DNA of 64,000 bases from Rhodospirillaceae bacterium (GTDB lineage: Bacteria > Pseudomonadota > Alphaproteobacteria > DSM-16000 > Inquilinaceae), in the NCBI GenBank assembly GCA_020638575.1, contig JACKIH010000003.1, forward strand, positions 3,273,001 to 3,337,000. The letters run 5' to 3'. The position numbers were made by a program, and so were the translations under genes. Below are positions 36,437 to 44,946 of the stretch, piece after piece (positions within the stretch are counted from its first letter, which is position 1; each line of letters starts with the position of its first letter). A model generated the notes under the pieces. It was not told the DNA's origin. It saw nothing but the letters and a program-made list of their open reading frames with translations, and made no database searches.

Positions 36437-37186
36437 ATGGCGGGCCATTCTCAGTTCAAGAATATCATGCACCGCAAGGGTGCGCAGGACGCCAAGCGCG
36501 CCAAGGTCTTCACCAAGCTGACCAAGGAAATCGTGGTGGCGGCCAAGCAGGGCATGCCGGACGCAACCATGAACCCGCGGCTGCGCAGCGCCATCGCCGC
36601 GGCCCGTGCCGCCAACATGCCGAAGGACCGCATCGACAAGGCGATCTCCAAGGCCACCGGCGGTGGCGACGACACCGACTACACGGAAATCCGCTACGAG
36701 GGCTATGGCCCGGCCGGGGTGGCCATCATCGTCGAGGCGCTGACCGACAACCGCAACCGCACCGCCTCTGAAGTGCGCTCGCTGTTTTCCAAGCACGGCG
36801 GCTCGTTGGGCGAGACCAACTCCGTCAGCTTCATGTTCGACCGGGTGGGCGAGGTGAGCTATCCCGCCGAGGTGGCCGACCACGACGCGGTGCTGGAAGC
36901 GGCCATCGAAGCCGGTGCGGACGACGTGCAGTCGGGCGACGACGGCCATGTGATCACCACCGCGGTGGAGGACTTCGCCGCGGTGCGCGACGCTCTGGAA
37001 GAAACCCTCGGGCCGCCGGAGGAAGCCGGCCTGGTGTGGCGCCCGCAGACCACCGTGGCGGTGGACGAGGAGCCGGCGGGCACGCTGCTGAAGCTGCTGG
37101 ACGCGCTGGACGACAACGACGACGTCCAGAAGGTTCACGCCAACTTCGACATCTCCGAGGAGGTGATGGCGCGCCTCATGGGCTGA
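36437..37186 (+). CDS. yebC: YebC/PmpR family protein
   Basis: A 249-residue cytoplasmic protein of the YebC/TACO1 family, whose members act in transcription regulation or in helping ribosomes through difficult sequences. The N-terminus MAGHSQFKNIMHRKGAQDAKRAKVFTKLTKEI and the middle YEGYGPAGVAIIVEALTDNRNRTASEVR are diagnostic. It converges with the UbiH-type gene 5 bp away. In many alphaproteobacteria yebC is near ruvCAB; those genes are not here. Confidence 0.96.
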   Translation: MAGHSQFKNIMHRKGAQDAKRAKVFTKLTKEIVVAAKQGMPDATMNPRLRSAIAAARAANMPKDRIDKAISKATGGGDDTDYTEIRYEGYGPAGVAIIVEALTDNRNRTASEVRSLFSKHGGSLGETNSVSFMFDRVGEVSYPAEVADHDAVLEAAIEAGADDVQSGDDGHVITTAVEDFAAVRDALEETLGPPEEAGLVWRPQTTVAVDEEPAGTLLKLLDALDDNDDVQKVHANFDISEEVMARLMG

Positions 37187-37191
37187 CGGGT

Positions 37192-38367
37192 CTACGCCGC
37201 CGTTTCCGTCAACTGGTTCATGATCAGCCGCTTGGCCGGCTTCACCCGGCTGCCCAGGCGCAGCAGCACGGCACGGGCCAGCTTGGCCGGCACCGTCTCC
37301 TGGGTGTAGAGCCGCACGATGGCGTTGGTGCCGTGGTAGAGCGGCAGCGTGCGCTGGCTGTGGCGGCTGCTGTAGCGCGCCAGCGGTGCTGCGGCACCGA
37401 TGTCGCCGCCGGTGCGCAGGGTGGCGGTCAACTCCTCCGCCAGGATGTCGGCGCCGCGCAGGCCCAGGTTGAAGCCGTGCGCCGTCACCGGGTGCATGCC
37501 CACCGCAGCATCGCCCACCAGGGCATAGCGGCGGGCGTGGAAGCGGTTGGCGTGCACCGCCACCAGCGGATAGGCGAAGCGCTCGCTCACCAGCCGCATC
37601 TCGCCGAAGCGGTGGCCGGTGCGGCGCATGATGTCGGCGTTGAACTCCGCCTCCGGCTGGTCGAGCACCGACTTGTCCTGGTCGCTGCCCACGGTGATCA
37701 CGGCCGAGACCTCGTTGTCCGGCAGCGGCAGCACCGCCAGCGTGCGGCCGTAGTGGAAGCACTCCAGGGCGGTATCGCCGTGGGGTTTTTCCGCACTCAT
37801 GCGGCAGACGATGCAGGTACGCCCGAAATCCAGCATGTTGGCGGGAATGCCCATCATCCGCCGGCTGGCGGAAAAGCGGCTGTCGGCGGCGACGATCAGG
37901 GGGGCCCGCAGCACCGTGCCGTCGCCCAGGGTCACCATGCCTTCGGCGGCATCGGTGCGCACATCCACCACCGAGGCGCCGGTCAGCAGGGTTACGCCCT
38001 CCATGTCCTTCACCGCCTCATAGGCCGCCTTGCGGATGCGGTGGTTGGAGATCATGAAGCCCAGCGTCTCCCGGCCGGCTTCGCGGTGGTCGAAATGCAG
38101 CGAGTAGCCCGACTTGCCGTTGAGCACGCGGGCGTGGCGGATGAGGGAGATGTGCGCTTCGGGGACGCGCTGCCACAGCCCGTGGCGCGCCATCAGCCGC
38201 CGCGAATGGTGGGTGAGCGCGATCTCGCGGCCGTCATAGGGCGGGTCGGCGAGGGCCGCTTCGTCCTGCCGGTCGATCAACGTGATGGCGAGCCCGCTGC
38301 CGTTGAGCGCGCGGGCAAAGCTCAGGCCGGCCGGTCCCGCCCCGATGACGACGATGTCGGTCCCCAT
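37192..38367 (-). CDS. UbiH/Coq6-type FAD monooxygenase, possibly UbiM
   Basis: A 391-residue flavoprotein with the N-terminal dinucleotide fold (DIVVIGAGPAGLSFARAL), a mid-protein ISNHRIRKAAYEAV region and the FAD-contact motif GDAAVGMHPVTAHGFNLGLRG. The family hydroxylates the ubiquinone ring at C1, C5 or C6. The YDGREIALTHHSRRLM and HPVTAHG wording resembles UbiM, the alternative C5 hydroxylase, but this is from memory. It starts at ATG 38367 and stands next to an ATP-grasp gene on the same strand. Confidence 0.82.
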   Translation of the reverse strand: MGTDIVVIGAGPAGLSFARALNGSGLAITLIDRQDEAALADPPYDGREIALTHHSRRLMARHGLWQRVPEAHISLIRHARVLNGKSGYSLHFDHREAGRETLGFMISNHRIRKAAYEAVKDMEGVTLLTGASVVDVRTDAAEGMVTLGDGTVLRAPLIVAADSRFSASRRMMGIPANMLDFGRTCIVCRMSAEKPHGDTALECFHYGRTLAVLPLPDNEVSAVITVGSDQDKSVLDQPEAEFNADIMRRTGHRFGEMRLVSERFAYPLVAVHANRFHARRYALVGDAAVGMHPVTAHGFNLGLRGADILAEELTATLRTGGDIGAAAPLARYSSRHSQRTLPLYHGTNAIVRLYTQETVPAKLARAVLLRLGSRVKPAKRLIMNQLTETAA

Positions 38368-38459
38368 GGCTCCCAGGTCTCCTTGAGCGGCAGGCCGGAC
38401 GCAGCCTGCCTGGGGAGTATAGGACGCCTCACCGGAATGACGGAACGAAAGCGCGCAGG

Positions 38460-39404
38460 TCAGGCGGCCGCCTTCACCGCCAGCACACCCTTCAGCTCTT
38501 CGCCGAGGAAACGGGCGAGTGCGCGCATGCCGGCCCGGTCGGTTCCGGCAATGCCGGCGCGCTGCTCGGCTTCGCCGTTGTAGTTGGTGTTGGTGTTCAC
38601 ATCGTAGGTGTGGGCCATGCCATCGGCGTCGGTGACGAACTCGATCCCCGCCACCTCGATGCCGGCGGCCGCCAGAAAACCTTCGTAGCGGCGGCGCAGC
38701 TCGTCGGGGATGCGGTCGACCACCGTGAACTTGGGCGCGGCATCGGGCAGGGCGCAGGCATCGGCCGGGCACAGGTCGAACCCGCCCGACGTGTTCACCC
38801 GCACCGCGTAGTGGAAGGTCCCGCCGATGAACTCCGCCCGGGTGATCACCGGTTCCGGGGCCTGGACGTACTGCTGCACCAGATAGACACCGTCGATGGG
38901 AGCGGCGTGGTCGGCCCGGTCCAGCTCGTCGGCCAGCGCGTCGACGCCGTCGAACAGCTTGACGCCGAAGCCGGTGCCGCCGCGATTGGGCTTCACCAGG
39001 AAGGGCCGGCCGGCGAAATGGGCGCGCGCCGCCGCCAGCACCTGTTCGCGGCCGACCGCGGCCACCGTGGCCGGCGTGCGGATGCCGTGGGCGGCCAGCA
39101 GCGCGTATTGCCGGGCCTTGGAGACCTCCAGGTCGAGCGCGCGGGCGCTGTTGACCACCCGGCGGCCATGGGCGGCGAGCCAGGCGAGCACGACCGCCGT
39201 CAGCTCCGCGGCGTAGCGGTGGTTGCGGGTGTGGGAGGAGGCGCTCATGCGGTTGTAGAACACGCCCTCCGGCGGCGCTGCCGTCAGGTCCACGGTGCCG
39301 CGGTCGAGGAACCACTCCTCGTAGGGCAGGCCCATATCGGCGAACGCCTCGCGCAGGGGGCCGAGCCAGGCGCCGTTTTCGTGCAGAACGTGGATCTTCG
39401 GCAT
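38460..39404 (-). CDS. ATP-grasp enzyme (RimK/glutathione-synthase-like)
   Basis: A 314-residue ligase that should join a carboxylate to an amine or thiol using ATP. ATP-grasp blocks are visible: PFLVKPNRGGTGFGVKLF (phosphate-binding loop), VYLVQQYV, GGTFHYAVRVNTS and the metal-binding end DVNTNTNYNGEAEQRAG. The N-terminal MPKIHVLHENGAWLGPL region is the pre-ATP-grasp domain. ATG 39404 has AGGA nine bases upstream; ATG 39413 is an alternative. Divergent from a GlcG-like gene. Substrates unknown. Confidence 0.8.
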   Translation of the reverse strand: MPKIHVLHENGAWLGPLREAFADMGLPYEEWFLDRGTVDLTAAPPEGVFYNRMSASSHTRNHRYAAELTAVVLAWLAAHGRRVVNSARALDLEVSKARQYALLAAHGIRTPATVAAVGREQVLAAARAHFAGRPFLVKPNRGGTGFGVKLFDGVDALADELDRADHAAPIDGVYLVQQYVQAPEPVITRAEFIGGTFHYAVRVNTSGGFDLCPADACALPDAAPKFTVVDRIPDELRRRYEGFLAAAGIEVAGIEFVTDADGMAHTYDVNTNTNYNGEAEQRAGIAGTDRAGMRALARFLGEELKGVLAVKAAA

Positions 39405-39464
39405 TGCGCGCATTCCTGCGGGAGTTTCGGAAAACAGTCATTTAATAGATGTGATAGGAATTTC

Positions 39465-39485
39465 AATACATGAGATCAGTGTATT
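39465..39485. promoter_or_regulatory. Inverted repeat in AT-rich divergent promoter region
   Basis: AATACA-N9-TGTATT, perfect arms, in an unusually AT-rich patch between the ATP-grasp gene and the GlcG-like gene. A wider TTTAATA...TATTAAA symmetry surrounds it. Probably an operator or overlapping promoters. Confidence 0.4.
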
Positions 39486-39569
39486 AAATTGCCCTTATGG
39501 CAGGGTTGCGGCAGCCGGCGGGGCGCCTTATGGACGAGGCCGACAAAACCAACTCGTGAGGATGTCCCG

Positions 39570-39980
39570 ATGGCCGCCACCGCCGACCGTTCCACGCTGA
39601 CCCTCGAAGGCGCCGACCAGGTGATGGCGGCCGCCATGGCCTTTGCCGCAGAGCAGGGCTGGGCCGCCACCGTGTGCGTGTCGGACGGGGCGGGCGTGCC
39701 GCTGCTGGTGCGCCGGTCAGACGGCGCTTGGCCGGCCAGCGTGGACATCGCCATCGGCAAGGCGGCCACCGCCATCCGCTTCGGCAAGCCCTCCGGCGCG
39801 CTGGAGGACATGATCAACGGCGGCCGCACGGCCTTTGTCGGCACCGCCGGCGGCACGCCCCTGCGCGGCGGCGTGCCCATCAGCGTTGGCGGCGCGGTGG
39901 TCGGCTCCGTCGGCGTCAGCGGGCTGACGCCCGACAAGGACGAGCAGGTGGCCCTGGCGGGCGCGGCGGCACTCGGCTGA
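39570..39980 (+). CDS. GlcG/HbpS family (heme-binding-like) protein
   Basis: A 136-residue protein of the GlcG/HbpS fold (DUF336): LTLEGADQVMAAAMAFAAEQGWAATVCVSDGAGVPLLVRRSDGAWPASVDIAIGKAATA with FVGTAGGTPLRGGVPISVGGAVVGSVGVSG and a typical end. Characterised members bind heme or degrade small molecules; most are unassigned. The frame is open to 39489, but ATG 39570 has GAGGATG upstream and a family-like start. Divergent from the ATP-grasp gene. Confidence 0.85.
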   Translation: MAATADRSTLTLEGADQVMAAAMAFAAEQGWAATVCVSDGAGVPLLVRRSDGAWPASVDIAIGKAATAIRFGKPSGALEDMINGGRTAFVGTAGGTPLRGGVPISVGGAVVGSVGVSGLTPDKDEQVALAGAAALG

Positions 39981-40089
39981 CCCGACCGGCCGTCCCTCAC
40001 AGCTTCGGCATCTACGGGTTGTCGTCGCCGTCCTCGTCCCCAGGTGTTAGGGATTGCCTGGTGACCTTGACGAGCATGGGAGGGCGGCG

Positions 40090-40773
40090 ATGGCCGAGCC
40101 GCTGCGCATCGATATTTTTTCCGACGTCATCTGCCCGTGGTGCCTGATCGGCCGGGAACGGCTGCGCCAGGCGCTGGAGCAGCTCGACCCCGAGCTGCCG
40201 GTGGCGATCCGCTGGTTGCCGTTCGAGCTGAACCCCGAGATGCCGCGCGAGGGCATGGACCGGCGCGCCTATGCCGAAGCCAAGTTCGGCGGCACGGAGC
40301 GGGCGCGGGAGATCTATGCCCACATCGCCGAAGCCGGCCGCAGCGAGGGCATCCAGTTCGACTTTTCCCGCCTGGAGCGGACGCCGAGCACCTTCGATGC
40401 CCACCGCCTGCTGTGGCTGGCAAGCCGCATGGGGCTGGGCGACATCATGAAGGACGGGCTGTTCCGCGCCTATTTCCTCGACGGCCGCGACATCGGCGAC
40501 CGTGCGGTGCTGGCGGAGCTGGCCGTCGCCGCGGGGATGGAGGGCGAGGAGATCTCCCGCTTCCTTGACAGCGACGAGGGCGAGGGGGCCGTGCGCGAGA
40601 TGGAGTCGGTGGCCTACCAGATGGGCATCACCGGCGTGCCGTTCTTCATCTTCAACGGGCGCATCGGCGTCTCCGGCGCCCAATCGCCCGACGTGCTGCT
40701 GGAGGCGATCGCCCGCGCCTGTGAGCTGCTGCCCGACGACCTGCCGACGGCAGAGGCACCCCCGGCCGACTGA
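40090..40773 (+). CDS. DsbA family oxidoreductase (FrnE-like)
   Basis: A 227-residue thioredoxin-fold protein without a signal peptide. The redox motif C15-P-W-C18 follows the strand RIDIFSDVICPWC, the alpha-helical insert contains FGGTERAREIYAHIAEAG, and the cis-proline loop is GITGVPFFIFNGRIGVSGAQSP. FrnE-like cytoplasmic DsbA proteins act as disulfide oxidoreductases/isomerases. GGGAGGGCGGCG precedes ATG 40090. Monocistronic. Confidence 0.93.
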   Translation: MAEPLRIDIFSDVICPWCLIGRERLRQALEQLDPELPVAIRWLPFELNPEMPREGMDRRAYAEAKFGGTERAREIYAHIAEAGRSEGIQFDFSRLERTPSTFDAHRLLWLASRMGLGDIMKDGLFRAYFLDGRDIGDRAVLAELAVAAGMEGEEISRFLDSDEGEGAVREMESVAYQMGITGVPFFIFNGRIGVSGAQSPDVLLEAIARACELLPDDLPTAEAPPAD

Positions 40774-40881
40774 TCGCGTGGGCCTATTGCCCCACAGCCC
40801 GTGACGGGTGCGACCGGGCGTTGACAGAACGCGCCGGTTCAGTCGTCATAATTGACCACTTTTTCTGGGGCGGGCGGAGCA

Positions 40882-41868
40882 ATGGCCGAGGCCAAGGCGC
40901 GGATTTTCATCGATGGCGATGCCGGAACCACCGGGTTGCAGATCCGCGCCCGCCTGGAACCGCGCGCCGACATCGAGCTGCTGCGCATCGATCCCGCCCG
41001 CCGCAAGGACGCCGAAGCGCGGGCGGAGATGCTGAACGCCGCCGATGTGGTGATCTTGTGCCTGCCCGACGACGCGGCGCGCGAGGCGGTGGCGTTGATC
41101 ACGACCCCCCAGGTGCGGGTGATCGATGCCAGCACGGCCCACCGCACCTCAGGCTCCTGGGTCTACGGGTTGCCGGAGCTGTCGCCGGTGCAGCGGGCAG
41201 CGGTGGCGTCGGCCCTCCGGGTCTCCAACCCCGGCTGCTACCCCACCGGGGCGGTGCTGCTGCTGCGCCCGCTGGTCGATGCCGGGATGCTGCCGGCCGC
41301 CCACCCGATCACCATCAACGCCGTATCCGGCTACACCGGCGGCGGCCGCAAGATGATCGAGGAGTTCGAGGGCGTGGACGGCACAGCCCCGGCGGGCCAT
41401 CCCTTCCGGCTCTACGGCCTCGGCCTCGCCCACAAGCACGTGCCGGAAATCCATCTCCATGGCGGCCTGGCGCACCCGCCGCTGTTCGTGCCCAGCGTCG
41501 GGCGCTTTGCCCAGGGCATGCTGGTGTCGGTGCCGCTCGCCCTGCGGGCCCTACCGTCGAAGCCCGGTATCGCCGACCTCAGGGCGGCACTCACCGAACG
41601 CTACCGCGGCGAGCGCTTCGTGGAGGTGGCCGATGCGGCGGAGACGGCAGCCCTCGCCAGCCTGGCGCCGGAGGGGCTGAACGGCACCAACCGGGTGCGC
41701 CTCCACGTTTTCGGCAACGAGGACGACGGCCACGCCGTGCTGGTGGCGCTGCTGGACAACCTGGGCAAGGGGGCCTCCGGGGCCGCGGTGCAGAGCCTCA
41801 ACCTGATGCTTGGGCGCGACGAGGCCCTGGGGCTGGAAGAGGGGACAGCGGCGGCGGCCGCCGCCTGA
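40882..41868 (+). CDS. argC: N-acetyl-gamma-glutamyl-phosphate reductase, type 2
   Basis: A 328-residue NADPH-dependent enzyme of arginine synthesis. The N-terminal Rossmann start IFIDGDAGTTGLQIRARL and the catalytic Cys in VSNPGCYPTG (C119) identify the AGPR type 2 subfamily, shorter than the E. coli ArgC relative to its domains. HKHVPEIHLHGG and SVPLALRALP are also family-like. ATG 40882 with GGAGCA close upstream is used. No other arg gene is in the window. Confidence 0.94.
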   Translation: MAEAKARIFIDGDAGTTGLQIRARLEPRADIELLRIDPARRKDAEARAEMLNAADVVILCLPDDAAREAVALITTPQVRVIDASTAHRTSGSWVYGLPELSPVQRAAVASALRVSNPGCYPTGAVLLLRPLVDAGMLPAAHPITINAVSGYTGGGRKMIEEFEGVDGTAPAGHPFRLYGLGLAHKHVPEIHLHGGLAHPPLFVPSVGRFAQGMLVSVPLALRALPSKPGIADLRAALTERYRGERFVEVADAAETAALASLAPEGLNGTNRVRLHVFGNEDDGHAVLVALLDNLGKGASGAAVQSLNLMLGRDEALGLEEGTAAAAAA

Positions 41869-41896
41869 GCACCTCGGCATCCCTGCGACGGCCCCG

Positions 41897-42454
41897 TCAG
41901 GCCGCCTTGTGGTCGACCACCTCGCCGCGCGCCGGATAGTCGACCTTGAGCACGAAATCCAGCGCCCCCAGCACCTCGGCGAAGTTGGGCCGGGCAAACG
42001 GCATGGTCTGCACCGAGCCGAAATAGAGCGTGCCGTCCGGGCGCACCAGGAACAGGCCGGGCTCGGAAAACAGGTCCGGCTCCACGTGCCCGGTGGAGCT
42101 CTTGCCGCGGCTCGACGAAATGTAGAGGCCCCAGGCGCGCGCGCTGTCCAGGTCGAGCCCGTAGCCCAGCGGCAGCCGCTCGATCTTCCACAGTTCCTTG
42201 GCTTCCGCCGCGCGCTCCGCGGTGTCGCTGGAAATCGCGATCACCTCGACGCCGCGCTCGGCAAAGGCATCCAGCTTCTTGTCCAGGTCGGCCAGGTACT
42301 TGCCGCAGATCGGGCAGTGCAGGCCGCGGAAGAACACCACCATGGTGAAGTTGGCGGGTGTCCGTTCGGCCAAGGTCCAGGTGGTGCCGTCGAGCGTCGG
42401 CACGCTGAGGGCGGGAACCGGCTGGCGCGGCATCAAGGCAACGGGGCGAGGCAT
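41897..42454 (-). CDS. Peroxiredoxin-like (AhpC/TSA) protein
   Basis: A 185-residue thioredoxin-fold protein: FTMVVFFRGLHCPICGKYLADLDK holds C47-P-I-C50, a CxxC pair in place of the single peroxidatic Cys, as in the AhpC-TSA_2-like group. It likely handles thiol oxidation or peroxide. ATG 42454 follows CAGGAGATC on the minus strand. Immediately upstream is a set of TGTGTAA/TTACACA half-sites surrounding a TATATT, so a dedicated regulator is likely. It has no partner on the same strand within 100 bp. Confidence 0.85.
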   Translation of the reverse strand: MPRPVALMPRQPVPALSVPTLDGTTWTLAERTPANFTMVVFFRGLHCPICGKYLADLDKKLDAFAERGVEVIAISSDTAERAAEAKELWKIERLPLGYGLDLDSARAWGLYISSSRGKSSTGHVEPDLFSEPGLFLVRPDGTLYFGSVQTMPFARPNFAEVLGALDFVLKVDYPARGEVVDHKAA

Positions 42455-42489
42455 TACACGATCTCCTGTGTAAAAATATAGATTACACA
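42454..42489. promoter_or_regulatory. Operator with three TTACAC/GTGTAA half-sites
   Basis: TGTGTAA (42467-42473) and TTACACA (42483-42489) form a perfect 7-bp inverted repeat with a 9-bp spacer that contains the minus-strand TATATT. A third half-site, TTACACG, lies at 42454-42460. It sits directly before the peroxiredoxin-like gene. Confidence 0.65.
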
Positions 42490-42605
42490 AGAGGTTGGCG
42501 CAGCACCGCCGCCGATCAACCGACCGGCGGCGGACATCACGTGGAGTTTACGGCGGCCAGCCCACGGGACCACACGGGCCGGCCCGAGAGGTTCCCCGAA
42601 GGGTC

Positions 42606-43070
42606 CTACCAGGTCAGAGTCCGGATCGACGGATCGAACAGGTAGGTCTGCATGGTGTCCCAGCTCCCCATCTGGATGCCGGGGATGTAGTCCTCGGCGG
42701 ACAACCCGGCCGCCGCAGAGCAGGTGGGGCAGGCAATCACGATGCCGCCGTCGGCGATGAAGTCCGCCAGCATCTCCTGGATCGAGCGGCCCTGGCCGTG
42801 CAACGCGCTGGGCACGTCGCCCTGTTGGTCGGCCACGGCCAGGTAGACGCCGCGGGAATTCAGCCAGATGACGACCGGCTCGATGCCGTTTGCCAAGGCC
42901 CGGCGATGGGCGAAGGAAATGGCCATGCCGGCCGGCCAGGTGTCGTCTGTGGTCAGGTTGATGAACAAGCCGGTGAGCCGGTCCTGGGCGGACGCCTGGA
43001 AGGGTGCCGCGGTGACGGCGATGAGGATGAGGACGACGGGCAGCAGCGCCCGCCGGAAACGAACGGTCAT
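42606..43070 (-). CDS. Exported DsrE-like family protein
   Basis: A 154-residue protein with a clear signal peptide (residues ~1-28, ending ASAQD) and a DsrE/F-type alpha/beta fold: LFINLTTDDTWPAGMAISFAHRRALANGIEPVVIWLNSRGVYLAV. A cysteine motif ACPTCSAAAG is placed where DsrE-like proteins carry their reactive cysteine. Cytosolic DsrE proteins relay sulfur; a periplasmic one is less common. It follows the PCu(A)C gene by 42 bp on the same strand, suggesting one operon. Confidence 0.8.
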   Translation of the reverse strand: MTVRFRRALLPVVLILIAVTAAPFQASAQDRLTGLFINLTTDDTWPAGMAISFAHRRALANGIEPVVIWLNSRGVYLAVADQQGDVPSALHGQGRSIQEMLADFIADGGIVIACPTCSAAAGLSAEDYIPGIQMGSWDTMQTYLFDPSIRTLTW

Positions 43071-43112
43071 GGTAACCTCTGTCAGATCAGCGTGTGGGAG
43101 CGGCCCGCTGGG

Positions 43113-43769
43113 TCACTCGGTCGTGTGGCCGTGCATCGGCTCGGTGGCACTGTCGGCGGCAGTGTCGGCGGCAGTGTCGTCTGCCATGTCATCGGCCGTG
43201 TCGTCTGCCATGGTGTCTGCCGGCATGGTGTCGCCGTGTGACTCCGCCATGCCCTCCATGTGCCCGGCACCGTCCATCTCGCTCGTCTCGCCCATGTGCT
43301 CCATGCCGCCATGGGCACCGGCGGAGATGTCCTCCACCGACACCATCACGTCGATGGAGCCGGCACGCTCGAAGATGAGGGTGAGGGGGAACTCGTCGCC
43401 CTCCACCAGCGGCTCGTTGATCTCCATGAACATCACGTGATAGCCGCCGGGCTGCAGCTCCACGACGGTGCCGGCCGGCACCGGGATGCCGCCTTCCACC
43501 TCGCGCATGCGCATGACCCCATCCTCCATGATGTGGGTGTGCAGCTCCACGTCGGCGGACACCGGCGAACTGGCGCCCACCAGGATGTCGTCGGTGTCGC
43601 CGCTGTTGGTGATGGTCATGAAGGCGCCGCCGGCCCCGCCGACGCGCGGGTTCTCGCGGGCGAACGGGTGGTCGATGGTCAGGCCTTCGACATGGAACTC
43701 ATGGGCCAGCGTTGGCCCGGCCGCCAGGCCCGCCAGCAGGCAGGCCAAGGCTAGGGTTTTCTTGGTCAT
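43113..43769 (-). CDS. Copper chaperone PCu(A)C with Met/Asp/His-rich tail
   Basis: A 218-residue periplasmic protein. A signal peptide (~1-22, ending TLAHEF) precedes the PCu(A)C domain (about 25-150) with the copper-binding pattern: ELHTHIMEDGVMRM, then PGGYHVMFMEI. Such proteins deliver Cu(I) to the CuA site of cytochrome oxidase. The extra C-terminal tail (about 152-218) is rich in Met, His, Asp and Thr, with near-repeats of ADDTADDMADDTAADT, and likely binds metal. ATG 43769 is the start before the signal peptide; upstream extension is spurious. Confidence 0.9.
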   Translation of the reverse strand: MTKKTLALACLLAGLAAGPTLAHEFHVEGLTIDHPFARENPRVGGAGGAFMTITNSGDTDDILVGASSPVSADVELHTHIMEDGVMRMREVEGGIPVPAGTVVELQPGGYHVMFMEINEPLVEGDEFPLTLIFERAGSIDVMVSVEDISAGAHGGMEHMGETSEMDGAGHMEGMAESHGDTMPADTMADDTADDMADDTAADTAADSATEPMHGHTTE

Positions 43770-43886
43770 CGGTCGGTCTCCCGAATAGGCCCCGCGGCCA
43801 TGCCGCCGGGGCGGGCACCTCTCGCGGTGCCGCTCACACACACGCCATCAACGCCGCAGGGCGCCGAATGGTGTCTTGCCGTGACG

Positions 43887-44258
43887 TCAGGAGAGGACCG
43901 GCGGTCCGCGCCGCAGGTAGGCGGTCTGCCCGACCGACCAGCGCGGCCGCGTGCCGGCAGGCACCGGCGGGCAGCGGCCGATGGTAAGCGGCATCGTCAG
44001 GGCGGCGAGGAGGATGCCGGCCACGCCGAGGGCGACCATGCCGAGGGAGCTGGCGAGGCAATCCAGGCGGTCTTCGGGCGGTGGCAGCGGGGCGCCGGTG
44101 TCGGCATCGGCCGCCACCAGGCCCTGGGAGGTGCAGATCAGCACCTGCCCCGTGGCGCCCAGCGGTGCCCCGTGGAGAACCAGCACCAGCACCTGCGCGG
44201 CGAAGCCCAGCAGGGTCAGGTCACGCAGGATGATGGCGTGTCGGCGCAGGCGTCCCAT
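43887..44258 (-). CDS. DUF2946-like membrane protein, copper-cluster neighbour
   Basis: A 123-residue protein with two membrane segments (about residues 14-34 and 73-95), an intervening ICTSQGLV...DCLASS stretch with two cysteines, and a C-terminus RRGPPVLS. This matches the DUF2946 pattern from memory (often near copper genes). It is the first gene of a group continuing with the PCu(A)C and DsrE-like genes. ATG 44258 is used. The role is inferred from neighbours only. Confidence 0.6.
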   Translation of the reverse strand: MGRLRRHAIILRDLTLLGFAAQVLVLVLHGAPLGATGQVLICTSQGLVAADADTGAPLPPPEDRLDCLASSLGMVALGVAGILLAALTMPLTIGRCPPVPAGTRPRWSVGQTAYLRRGPPVLS

Positions 44259-44310
44259 GGCGTTGCTTTATCCGCCGCCGGTCGGGACGTCCAGCCCGAA
44301 GCATCTCACC

Positions 44311-44946
44311 TCAGGGTGTCGTGGGCGACCAGATCGGGGCGATGGTGGTGTTGGACACCTGGCCGGTGATCTCGATCGGCAGCGGCCCCCAGGCCACGCC
44401 GACCTCGCCGGTGAAGCCGATGAGCTGGCCGTTGTTGTTGAACAGGGCGGCGATGCCGCCGGTGAAGGGGGCGATCGAGGCGTTGAGGGCCACCGCATAG
44501 CACGTGCCGCCGAGCACCGAGGGGCCGCCGAAGACGAGGCTCAAGGTGATGGTGCCGGCCACCCCCAAGGTCAGGCCGGTGACGATGGCGGTGCTGCCGT
44601 AGAGGCCGATCTCCGGCAGCGTGGAGAAGTAGACGCCGCACCCGAACGCAGCGCCCACGCTGGCGGCGAATTGGCCCTGCGGGCCGATGGCGACGGTGAA
44701 CACCCGGCCGTGGGCGGCGGCCGCGTGGGTGGATGGATGGGTGTAGACCTCGGTCATCGCGGTGCCGAGCCAGTAACCGCCGGCGGCCGAATTGGGCGCC
44801 AGCTTCACCGCAGTGCCGAGCAGCGGCTCGGTGACCGAGTTGGCCGGGGTGACGGTTCCGAAGGTGTACGCGTGGCCGTCGCCCATGGCGTAGCCGCGGA
44901 ACGCCTGTTTCTGGATCATCGCGACGAATGCCGGATCGACCGACAT
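44311..44946 (-). CDS. Hypothetical protein, beta-rich, unknown function
   Basis: A 211-residue protein rich in Gly, Ala, Thr and Val with few charges, e.g. GCGVYFSTLPEIGLYGSTAIVTGLTLGVAGTITLSLVFGGPS is the pattern around residues 104-150 and FTGEVGVAWGPLPIEITGQVS follows. It has a strong ribosome-binding site (AGGAGGAGGAGC) and no signal peptide. I recognise no family. Alternating hydrophobic/small residues suggest beta strands, possibly a membrane-active or barrel protein. It lies upstream of the copper cluster, 52 bp before it, on the same strand. Confidence 0.6.
   Translation of the reverse strand: MSVDPAFVAMIQKQAFRGYAMGDGHAYTFGTVTPANSVTEPLLGTAVKLAPNSAAGGYWLGTAMTEVYTHPSTHAAAAHGRVFTVAIGPQGQFAASVGAAFGCGVYFSTLPEIGLYGSTAIVTGLTLGVAGTITLSLVFGGPSVLGGTCYAVALNASIAPFTGGIAALFNNNGQLIGFTGEVGVAWGPLPIEITGQVSNTTIAPIWSPTTP

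Noticed and set aside
44311..44946. Similarity of the beta-rich protein to Rhodococcus VapA
   Set aside because: A superficial Gly/Phe/Tyr pattern only; no consistent alignment of strands or motifs.
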